From positions 1 to 8,749 of the forward strand of contig CAMOZS010000058.1 in the NCBI GenBank assembly GCA_946631075.1: 8,749 bases of DNA. The letters are read 5' to 3'. The stretch comes from an uncultured Bacillota bacterium. GTDB lineage: Bacteria; Bacillota; Clostridia; Peptostreptococcales; Anaerovoracaceae. Positions 1 to 6,334 of the stretch are shown in pieces. A program made the translations under genes and the position numbers. A model generated the notes under the pieces. It saw only the letters and a list, made by a program, of their open reading frames with translations. It searched no databases and was not told where the DNA came from. Position 1 is the first letter of the stretch. Each line of letters opens with the position of its first letter.

Positions 1-248
1 GGATGATCGAGAGCATGAAGGAATTGACCATCCCCCGCCTGCTCAAGGCCAACTTCGCGGGACTGGGCCTGGTCTATCTGTTGGGCATGATCTGGTGCTA
101 TATCATTTCCAACTACGTGCTCGGCGTCGCCCTGGGCGTCTGGCCCCTCTTCCTCTACTGCTTTATCCTGGCAGTTCCCGGGGACATCTGCCTCTGCGTA
201 CTGGCGGCGATCCTGACCAGAAGGCTCCGGCCGGTCCTGCCGATCTGA
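1..248 (+). CDS. bioY: BioY, biotin ECF transporter substrate-binding subunit, C-terminal part
   Basis: The 5' end lies outside the window; the first ATG at 3 is almost certainly internal, because BioY proteins are about 180-200 residues and only about 81 are present. The visible part has two hydrophobic membrane segments, around LGLVYLLGMIWCYII and GVWPLFLYCFILAV. They are followed by the BioY C-terminal signature: a Pro-Gly-Asp turn (AVPGDICLCVLAAIL) and the basic end RRLRPVL. BioY is the membrane S component that binds biotin and works alone or with the EcfA/EcfA'/EcfT module; no energising subunits are in view. The gene sits 96 nt upstream of bioD on the same strand, and the biotin context supports the call. 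Its stop codon lies inside the first copy of a 28-bp tandem repeat. Confidence 0.85.
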   Translation, partial: MIESMKELTIPRLLKANFAGLGLVYLLGMIWCYIISNYVLGVALGVWPLFLYCFILAVPGDICLCVLAAILTRRLRPVLPI

Positions 249-296
249 CCCGGGGCTCGAGGGCCGGCCGATCTGACGCCGGCCTTGAGGGCCGGC
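241..296 (+). repeat. 28-bp imperfect tandem repeat with GC-rich hairpin, bioY-bioD junction
   Basis: Two adjacent 28-nt units, 241-268 and 269-296, match at 24 of 28 positions. Both begin CGATCTGAC and end GAGGGCCGGC. The first unit contains the bioY stop codon (246-248). The second unit folds into a perfect hairpin at 278-296 (GCCGGCC, loop TTGAG, GGCCGGC). An alternative larger fold pairs 256-267 with 279-289 with one bulged G. No T-run follows, so it is not a standard intrinsic terminator. It may attenuate, stabilise or mark processing of the bioY-bioD transcript; that role is inference. Confidence 0.8.
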
Positions 297-326
297 CGCG
301 GCATTTCATATCAAGCGTTTCATATT

Positions 327-336
327 AAAGGAAGGA
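327..336 (+). promoter_or_regulatory. Ribosome binding site of bioD
   Basis: The purine run AAAGGAAGGA ends 8 nt before the bioD ATG at 345. Immediately upstream the word TTTCATAT occurs twice (304-311 and 318-325). I see no convincing -35/-10 pair in this spacer and no obvious BirA-type palindrome, so bioD is probably transcribed from upstream with bioY. Confidence 0.65.
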
Positions 337-344
337 ATCCATAG

Positions 345-1040
345 ATGACAAAAGGAATCTTTATCACCGGCACGGGCACCGACATCGGCAAGACCTACGT
401 GGCCGGTCTCATCACGAAAAAACTGCAGGACGCCGGCCTTCGGCCGGCCTATTACAAGGCGGCCATGAGCGGCAACGAGAAGAGGCCGGACGGGACCCTG
501 ATCCCCGGCGACGCCGCTCACGTCAGATCCGTTTCCGGGATCAGTCAGCCTTTGGAAGAAATGTGCCCCTATGTCTATGAGCAGGCCTACTCGCCCCATC
601 TGGCGGCCAGGCTGGAAGGCGGCCCGGTCGACCCGGAGGTGATCCTTGCCGGCTGGAAGGCTCTTTGGGAGCATTACGACTACATCACCGCGGAAGGAAG
701 CGGCGGCATCCTCTGCCCCATCCGCCTGGACCGGGAGCACGAGATCTATCTGGAAGACATCATCCGCATGCTCCGCCTGCCATCCCTGATTGTCGCCGAC
801 GCGGGCCTGGGCACCATCAACAGCATAGTCCTTACCGCCGAATACATGCGGCAGAAGGACCTGCCCGTCCGGGGGATCATCTTCAACAACTGGCATCCCG
901 GGGATGTGATGGAGGAGGACAATCTCACCATGTGCCAGCGGCTCACCGGACTTCCCGTCATCGCCTGCGTCAGGGCCGGCGACACCGATCTGGACATTGA
1001 AACGAGCGCGCTGACAGCCCTTTACCAACCCGTTGAATAA
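345..1040 (+). CDS. bioD: Dethiobiotin synthetase BioD
   Basis: The 231-residue protein is typical in length for BioD. It catalyses ATP- and CO2-dependent ring closure of 7,8-diaminopelargonic acid (DAPA) to dethiobiotin in the cytoplasm. The N-terminal P-loop is GTGTDIGKT (residues 9-17). Other family marks are the YYKAAMSG segment with Lys38, the acidic/glycine motif AEGSGG (116-121), and ADAGLGTINS (151-160), which matches the GLGTIN signature; an Asn-Asn pair at 181-182 fits the nucleotide-base contact region. The ATG at 345 has a good ribosome binding site 8 nt upstream. Only 10 nt separate its stop from the ATG of the bioA-bioB fusion gene, so the two are surely cotranscribed and probably translationally coupled. 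A P-loop NTPase of another family is unlikely given the neighbours. Confidence 0.96.
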   Translation: MTKGIFITGTGTDIGKTYVAGLITKKLQDAGLRPAYYKAAMSGNEKRPDGTLIPGDAAHVRSVSGISQPLEEMCPYVYEQAYSPHLAARLEGGPVDPEVILAGWKALWEHYDYITAEGSGGILCPIRLDREHEIYLEDIIRMLRLPSLIVADAGLGTINSIVLTAEYMRQKDLPVRGIIFNNWHPGDVMEEDNLTMCQRLTGLPVIACVRAGDTDLDIETSALTALYQPVE

Positions 1041-1045
1041 GGAGG
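1039..1045 (+). promoter_or_regulatory. Ribosome binding site deciding the start of the bioA-bioB fusion
   Basis: A near-perfect Shine-Dalgarno sequence, AAGGAGG, overlaps the last bases of the bioD stop region and lies 5 nt before the ATG at 1051. It favours that ATG over the in-frame TTG at 1033, and its overlap with the bioD end suggests coupled translation. Confidence 0.85.
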
Positions 1046-1050
1046 ACGCA

Positions 1051-3261
1051 ATGATCTGGTACCCTTACACACAGATGAAGACCATGGAAGATCCCATTCA
1101 GGTGACTGATGCTCACGGGGTGATCCTGGAAACTCCGGAAGGACCCCTGATCGACTCCATCTCATCCTGGTGGAGCAACGATTTCGGCTATGCTCATCCC
1201 GAGATCACCGCCGCCATCACGGAGCAGGCGGAGCATTTCTCCCACATCATGCTGGGAGGACTGACCCATGCTCCCGTGCAAAGGCTGGCGGAAAGGCTGG
1301 CCGAATGGCTGCCCGGGGATCTTGACTATTGCTTCTTCTCCGATTCGGGAAGCGTAGCTATAGAAGTGGCCCTGAAGATGGCCCTCCAGTACTATATGAA
1401 CCGGGGGATCAAAGGCCGGACCGCCGTCCTTTCCCTGGAGAATTCCTATCACGGAGATACCTTCCAGGCCATGAAGGCAGGGGACGACGAAGATTACCAC
1501 TTCGTCCTGGAAGCCTACGGGCCGGACCCGGACTTCATCCATATCCCGACCGAGATCGATGCCCTGGAAGAAGCCTTCAGGAAATATCACGACCGGCTGA
1601 ACTGCTTCATCGTCGAGCCTCTCCTTCAGGGGGCAGGCGGCCTTCGCATGTACGACATCTCATTTCTGGAGCGGGCCCGGCAGCTCTGCGACCAGTACGA
1701 CGTCCTGCTGATCTTCGATGAGGTCGCCACAGGCTTTGGACGGACCGGACACCGGTTTGTATCGGACCTGGTCCTTCCCGACATCCTGGTCCTGGGCAAA
1801 GCCCTGACCGGAGGCTATCTGGGCCACGCGGCCACCGTAGCAAGGAAACACGTCTTCGACGCTTTCTATGATGATGACCCGGACAAAGCCCTCATGCACG
1901 GCCCCACCTTCATGGGCAATCCCCTGGCCGCCAGCGCAGCTCTGAAGGTCATCGAGATTTTTGACCGGGACGATTATCTGGCCAGGGTCCGCCGCATTGA
2001 GGAAGTGACCCGAAGAGAGATGGAAGGCTTCTCCGACCCCCGGGTCAGGGAGGTCCGCATCATGGGAGCATGCGTCTGCATCGAGGTGTACGACGAGGCG
2101 GATCTGGCAGGCTTCGCCGCCTTCGCCCGGGAAAGAGGCGTCTTCAACCGTCCCTTCCTCCAGTATCTCTATGCCATGGTCCCCTATGTGATCAGCGAAG
2201 AGCAGCTGGTCACTGTCCTGGACACCATGAAGGCCTGGTTCCGCCGGGACCAGATGGACCGGCCGGCAGAAGGCAGCAGCAACCGGGACGCAGAAGGCCG
2301 GTCCGGTCAGATCAGCCGCCTGGCCGATGAGATCATCCGCGGCCGAAGACTCAGCAGAAATGACGATCTCTCCTGGATGATCAGCTGCGACCTGGAGGCC
2401 CTCTGCGGGGCGGCCGACCGGATTCGCCATGCTCTGGCAGGAGATAAAGTCGACCTTTGCACCATCATCAACGGCAAGGCCGGACGCTGCAGCGAGGACT
2501 GCAAATTCTGCGCCCAGTCCGCCCGCCATCCCAGTGAATGCGAGACCTACTCCTTCCTGGATGCCGACGCGATCCTGGCGGAAGCCAAGGCAAACGAAGC
2601 CGAGGGCGTTGACCGGTTCGCTGTCGTTACCGCGGGCCGGGCCCTGAAAGGAGAAGAGTTCGAACAGGCCCTGGCCGCCTACCGGCGGCTTCGTGAAGAG
2701 ACCGGCCTGGACCTTTGCGCCTCTATGGGCCTTCTGACTAAGGAACAGCTGATCCAGCTGAAAGAAGCGGGGATCACCCGCTACCATGAGAACATCGAGA
2801 CCTCCCGCAGGAACTTCCCCAATATCTGCACCACCCACACCTACGATGATAAGATCCAGGTGATCCGGACCGCTCAGGAGATCGGCCTGTCTGTATGCTC
2901 CGGCGGCATCATCGGCATGGGTGAGACCTGGGAAGACCGGATCGATATGGCGGTAAGCCTTGCAGAGCTTGGGATCAGGTCCATTCCCATCAATGCCCTG
3001 ATGCCCATTGCCGGCACACCTCTGGAAGACCTGCCCCGGCTCTCCGAAGATGAGATCCGCAGGACCGTTGCCATCTTCCGCTTCATCGTTCCCGAAGCGG
3101 ACATCCGGCTGGCAGCCGGCCGGGCCCTGTGCTCCGACCACGGAGCTGCCCTCTTCTGCAGCGGGGCAAGCTCCACCATCACCGGCAACATGCTGACCAC
3201 CACCGGGACCACGATCCGGGGGGACCGGCGCCTTCTCAAAGAACTGGGCCGTCAGGTCTGA
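1051..3261 (+). CDS. BioA-BioB fusion: DAPA aminotransferase joined to biotin synthase
   Basis: One continuous 736-residue reading frame encodes two complete enzymes. Residues 1-400 are BioA, a PLP aminotransferase converting KAPA to DAPA: WYPYT at the N-terminus, SSWW (W40, W41), SDSGSVAIEVALKMALQYY, SYHGDT (Tyr133), FDEVATGFGRTG (PLP Asp223), the Schiff-base lysine in LGKALTGG (Lys250), and MHGPTFMGNPLA. Residues about 400-420 form a polar linker. Residues 421-736 are BioB, a radical-SAM sulfur-insertion enzyme converting dethiobiotin to biotin: C480-x3-C484-x2-C487 for the [4Fe-4S] cluster, YHENIETS, CSGGIIGMGE and RLAAGR. The ATG at 1051 is chosen because AAGGAGG lies 5 nt before it; a TTG at 1033 would overlap bioD. 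Cys128, Cys188 and Arg260 of E. coli BioB correspond to Cys556, Cys616 and Arg686, but the Cys97 position is Ala524. No stop, frameshift or convincing internal ribosome binding site is visible at the junction. The C-terminal end overlaps the convergent comFC-like gene by 10 nt. Confidence 0.95.
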   Translation: MIWYPYTQMKTMEDPIQVTDAHGVILETPEGPLIDSISSWWSNDFGYAHPEITAAITEQAEHFSHIMLGGLTHAPVQRLAERLAEWLPGDLDYCFFSDSGSVAIEVALKMALQYYMNRGIKGRTAVLSLENSYHGDTFQAMKAGDDEDYHFVLEAYGPDPDFIHIPTEIDALEEAFRKYHDRLNCFIVEPLLQGAGGLRMYDISFLERARQLCDQYDVLLIFDEVATGFGRTGHRFVSDLVLPDILVLGKALTGGYLGHAATVARKHVFDAFYDDDPDKALMHGPTFMGNPLAASAALKVIEIFDRDDYLARVRRIEEVTRREMEGFSDPRVREVRIMGACVCIEVYDEADLAGFAAFARERGVFNRPFLQYLYAMVPYVISEEQLVTVLDTMKAWFRRDQMDRPAEGSSNRDAEGRSGQISRLADEIIRGRRLSRNDDLSWMISCDLEALCGAADRIRHALAGDKVDLCTIINGKAGRCSEDCKFCAQSARHPSECETYSFLDADAILAEAKANEAEGVDRFAVVTAGRALKGEEFEQALAAYRRLREETGLDLCASMGLLTKEQLIQLKEAGITRYHENIETSRRNFPNICTTHTYDDKIQVIRTAQEIGLSVCSGGIIGMGETWEDRIDMAVSLAELGIRSIPINALMPIAGTPLEDLPRLSEDEIRRTVAIFRFIVPEADIRLAAGRALCSDHGAALFCSGASSTITGNMLTTTGTTIRGDRRLLKELGRQV

Positions 3262-3264
3262 CGG
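3249..3264. terminator. Perfect hairpin spanning both stop codons of convergent genes
   Basis: CCGTCA, loop GGTC, TGACGG forms a 6-bp perfect stem with a 4-nt loop. It contains the bioA-bioB stop (TGA, 3259-3261) and, on the other strand, the comFC-like stop (3252-3254). It may act as a bidirectional transcription end or 3' stabiliser. There is no T-tract on either side, so classical intrinsic termination is doubtful. A second small hairpin (GGCGG-TTT-CCGCC) lies a few bases to the right, inside the 3' end of the comFC-like gene. Confidence 0.4.
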
Positions 3265-4046
3265 TCAGCTTCCAGCTCTGCCGGCCGGCGGTTTCCGCCG
3301 CTGGCCAAAGTCAGAAGGAAGACGTCCGATGCTCCCCCTTCCAGAAGGGCCTGGCTGCAGGCATCCGCGGTCGCTCCCGTCGTGTAGATATCATCGATGA
3401 GCAGGACTGAGCGGCCCTCCAGCCTTTGCTTCATCAGCGGGTTCACAACGAAGGCCCCTCGCAGGGCCATCCTCCGCTCCGTAGGATTCAGACTGCGGAG
3501 CATTTTTGTTTCTCTGGTCCTTTGGAGCATGTCCGGGCAGAGGGACGGAGCATGCTCCCCTTCCCTTTTCCACCTCTGGGCCAGCCGGCGGGCCATGATC
3601 AGAGACTGGTTGTAGCCCCGCCTGCGCAGGCGGCCCCGGCTGACCGGCACCGGAACGATCAGATCGACACGAAGGTCTTCTGCCTCCATCCGGTCGTACA
3701 TCACATCACCAAAAATGCGGGCCAGGTAACCCTTGCCCGCATATTTCAGATCCATCATCAGCTGCCGCTCATACAGCCCGTAGGTAAGACAGGAAAAACC
3801 CTTCCGAAAGAAGTGGTCCAGCTGCATGCAGTCATAGCAGAGCCTGCCCATGCTGGTCCTGGGCATGGCTTTGCCGCATTTCTCACAGGTCCTCCCCGTG
3901 ATCCAGTGGAAGCCGCCGATACAGTCATCGCAAAGGCTGTAGGCCCTGGTCCGGTTGATCATGGATCCGCATACAGTGCAGTAGATCGATGAGGGGAAGA
4001 CCGCCTCATCCAGCTCCCGCAGAAAGACCCGCAGCAGTTCTCTCAT
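3252..4046 (-). CDS. comFC: ComFC/GntX-like phosphoribosyltransferase-family protein
   Basis: The 264-residue protein begins with a zinc-binding region of four CxxC pairs (C23/C26, C39/C42, C54/C57, C70/C73). A phosphoribosyltransferase-like domain follows: VPVPV at 131-135, the family motif RRRGYNQS (141-148), and the PRPP-binding loop LLIDDIYTTGATADAC (215-230) with the adjacent Asp218-Asp219. This order is diagnostic of ComFC (ComF), needed for DNA uptake in natural competence and also carried by many bacteria not known to be competent; its biochemical substrate is not firmly established. Its ATG at 4044-4046 lies 12 nt after the recD2 stop and is preceded by AAGGGGG at about 7 nt spacing, so it is the last gene of the recD2 unit. 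Its stop lies inside the end of the bioA-bioB fusion gene on the opposite strand. Confidence 0.92.
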   Translation of the reverse strand: MRELLRVFLRELDEAVFPSSIYCTVCGSMINRTRAYSLCDDCIGGFHWITGRTCEKCGKAMPRTSMGRLCYDCMQLDHFFRKGFSCLTYGLYERQLMMDLKYAGKGYLARIFGDVMYDRMEAEDLRVDLIVPVPVSRGRLRRRGYNQSLIMARRLAQRWKREGEHAPSLCPDMLQRTRETKMLRSLNPTERRMALRGAFVVNPLMKQRLEGRSVLLIDDIYTTGATADACSQALLEGGASDVFLLTLASGGNRRPAELEADRQT

Positions 4047-4058
4047 CCTTTATCCCCC

Positions 4059-6314
4059 TTATTTCCGGTCCCCGCTCAGCTGGTTCTCCAGCTTCAGCAG
4101 CTGGGACAGCCGCCAGGCCAGGCCGGAATAGCGCAGACTGATCTGGTTGTTATCCACCATACCGTTCAGCTGACCCTCGGAGCCCACCAGGACCACCGCG
4201 GTTTTTCCCCTCGTAACTGCAGTATAGAGAAGATTCCTGGTCGCCAGGACCGGCGGGAACCAGCTGACCGGCATCACCACCACCGGGAATTCGCTTCCCT
4301 GGCTCTTGTGGACGGTGACCGCGTAGGCCAGTTCCAGCTCATCCAGCTGGGCAGCGTTATAGGTCACATAGCGGCTCTGGTCGAAGAGGACCGTGATCTC
4401 TCCCATCTCCGTGTCGATGCTCTGGATGAATCCCACGTCCCCGTTGAACACACCTTCACCCTCGGTGAACTCTTCACAGTCCCGCCATTTCATCTCGTAG
4501 TTGTTACGGATCTGCATGACCTTGTCCCCTTCCCGGAAGATCCGGTCGCCGTGGGTCCTTTCCAGACGCCCAGGCTCCGGCGGATTCAGGGCCGCCTGCA
4601 GCCTTTGATTCAGGTTCAGCGATCCCAGAGGCCCCTTTCGGACCGGGGTCAGGACCTGGATATCGCGGACCGGCGAATACTCCGGATAGAAGGCCGGAAG
4701 CCGGCGCACGCAAAGATCCAGCAGAGTCTCCAGCATATCGGGGACCTTCTGCCGGCGGACCAGGAAAAAGTCCTTGCCCTTGGCGTTGCACTCAGGATAT
4801 TCCCCCCGGTTGATCCGGTGGGCGTTGGTGACGATCATGCTCTCCCCCGCCTGGCGGAAGACCCGGGTCAGCTTGGTGCAGAAGATGTATTCGCTGCTGA
4901 TGATATCCCTCAGGACATTGCCTGCGCCCACCGACGGCAGCTGATCGTCATCGCCGACCAGAAGCAGTCTGGTTCCCGGGCGGATGGCGCTGACCAGAGC
5001 GTCCATCAGGAGCAGGTCGATCATGGATGCCTCGTCGATGATCACCGCGTCCAGATCCAGAGGATTCTCACTGTTCCGTCCGAACCGGAGCCCCTTCTCA
5101 CCTTCCCCGTAGGAATACTCCAGCAGCCGGTGGATGGTCGAAGCCGGATGGCCGGATGTCTCCGTGATCCTCTTGGCCGCCCGGCCGGTCGGAGCCGCGA
5201 TGGCCGTCTCCTGTCCGCTGTCCTCCAGGATGTCGATGATGGCATTGATAATGGTCGTCTTACCGGTACCCGGTCCCCCCGTGATCACCGAGACCCCGTT
5301 TTCGAGGGATGTGCGGACCGCCTCCTTCTGATTATCGCTGAAGGGGATCCCCATCGTCGTTTCCGTTCTGTGGATCAGGGAATCGATCTCCCCTCCCGCG
5401 AGGGGCTTCAGCGGCGCGTCTCTGAGCAGACGGAGCTCTTTGCTGACCCTCTGCTCCGCCAGATAGAAGGGCATCAGATAGACGACCTTCTGCTGATGGA
5501 TCAGATCCACATGGATCTCCCCGGAGAAGGCCATGAACTCCAGCTGCTCCCTCACCTGGTCTCTGGACAGGTCCAAAAGCTGGGCAGCCTTTTCGCACAG
5601 CTCCTCCTCAGGAAGAAAGGTATGGCCGTCCCGGACAAAATGATTCAGGGTAAACAGGATGCCGCTGCGGATCCGGAAAGGTTCGTCCTTCTGGAAACCC
5701 ATCTTGGCCGCGATCCGGTCCGCCTTGATGAAGCCTACCCCGTAAAAGTCATCGATCAGCCGGTAGGGATTCTCCTCCAGCACCCGGACCGTATCCGCCC
5801 CGTAGGACTGATACAGCTTCAGGGCGTACTCGGCGCTGATATCGTATTTCTGCAGCTTGAGAGTAACGGAAGCGAACTCCCTCTGCAGGGCAAAAGCCTC
5901 GGAAACTTTGGCCGCGGTCTTGGGCCCGATCCCGGGCACCTCCGTCAGCCTTCCCGGCTCATGTTCGATGATATGGAAAGTATCCTCTCCGAACAGGGCC
6001 ACCATGGCAGCGGCCGTCTTGGGGCCGATCCCTTTCAGGGCACCCGAAGAGAGAAAATCCCGTATCCCCTCTTCCGAAGTCGGCATCTGCTCCTCAAAAG
6101 AGCTGACCTTGAACTGCTCTCCGTAGGAGGGATGGTCCACAAAGTCGCCTTCCAGGCGGTAGGTCCTGCCCGCGGCCGCTTTCGGGATATTGCCGACGAT
6201 AGTGAACTCCTCTTCCCAGCCCTGGGATTCCGTTTCAAAAACGGCCACTGTATAGCCGTTTTCGTTGTTATGAAATATGATCTCCCGGATCACACCGGTG
6301 TATTCTTCACTCAT
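4059..6314 (-). CDS. recD2: RecD2, SF1B ATP-dependent DNA helicase
   Basis: The protein is 751 residues from the ATG at 6312-6314, normal for RecD2, the 5'-3' superfamily 1B helicase that acts without RecBC in DNA repair and fork maintenance. The N-terminus (YTGVIREIIFHNNENGYTV) is the RecD2-specific OB-like start. Two helix-hairpin-helix repeats follow, GIGPKTAAAMV near 95-105 and GIGPKTAAKV near 128-137. The helicase core shows Walker A GGPGTGKTT (346-354, Lys352), Walker B IIDEAS (DEAS 427-430), motif III VGDDDQLPSVGAG (453-465), VFRQA (about 485), the 2B/SH3 region around GDVGFIQSID, motif V/VI VTVHKSQGSEF (666-676) and LYTAVTRGK (696-704). A GTG at 6345-6347 would add 11 residues, overlap the upstream gene by 13 nt and has no ribosome binding site; the ATG has AGGA about 7 nt upstream. 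All motifs look intact. Confidence 0.96.
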   Translation of the reverse strand: MSEEYTGVIREIIFHNNENGYTVAVFETESQGWEEEFTIVGNIPKAAAGRTYRLEGDFVDHPSYGEQFKVSSFEEQMPTSEEGIRDFLSSGALKGIGPKTAAAMVALFGEDTFHIIEHEPGRLTEVPGIGPKTAAKVSEAFALQREFASVTLKLQKYDISAEYALKLYQSYGADTVRVLEENPYRLIDDFYGVGFIKADRIAAKMGFQKDEPFRIRSGILFTLNHFVRDGHTFLPEEELCEKAAQLLDLSRDQVREQLEFMAFSGEIHVDLIHQQKVVYLMPFYLAEQRVSKELRLLRDAPLKPLAGGEIDSLIHRTETTMGIPFSDNQKEAVRTSLENGVSVITGGPGTGKTTIINAIIDILEDSGQETAIAAPTGRAAKRITETSGHPASTIHRLLEYSYGEGEKGLRFGRNSENPLDLDAVIIDEASMIDLLLMDALVSAIRPGTRLLLVGDDDQLPSVGAGNVLRDIISSEYIFCTKLTRVFRQAGESMIVTNAHRINRGEYPECNAKGKDFFLVRRQKVPDMLETLLDLCVRRLPAFYPEYSPVRDIQVLTPVRKGPLGSLNLNQRLQAALNPPEPGRLERTHGDRIFREGDKVMQIRNNYEMKWRDCEEFTEGEGVFNGDVGFIQSIDTEMGEITVLFDQSRYVTYNAAQLDELELAYAVTVHKSQGSEFPVVVMPVSWFPPVLATRNLLYTAVTRGKTAVVLVGSEGQLNGMVDNNQISLRYSGLAWRLSQLLKLENQLSGDRK

Positions 6315-6334
6315 AATCGTTCCTGATCCCGTCG

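Noticed and set aside
249..344. Biotin-repressor (BirA-type) operator before bioD
   Set aside because: No long A/T-flanked palindrome of the expected kind is present; the spacer holds only the GC-rich repeat and the short TTTCATAT duplication.
306..1028. 240-codon open frame on the - strand opposite bioD
   Set aside because: BioD on the other strand has the full P-loop and family signatures; the antisense frame shows none.
1033..1050. TTG start for the bioA-bioB fusion
   Set aside because: It would overlap the end of bioD, and the strong AAGGAGG lies downstream of it, correctly spaced for the ATG at 1051.
2227..2360. Internal start giving a separate BioB polypeptide
   Set aside because: In-frame ATGs near the linker (for example 2227 and 2254) lack a clear Shine-Dalgarno sequence, so I have no sequence support for a second product, though it cannot be excluded.
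1660..3141. 493-codon open frame on the - strand opposite the bioA-bioB fusion
   Set aside because: It lies wholly within a gene with unmistakable motifs, shows no domain or ribosome binding site, and has the composition of an antisense shadow.
4308..6326. 672-codon open frame on the + strand opposite recD2
   Set aside because: It is antisense to an intact RecD2 with every helicase motif, has no recognisable domain and is explained by GC-biased third codon positions keeping the opposite frame open.
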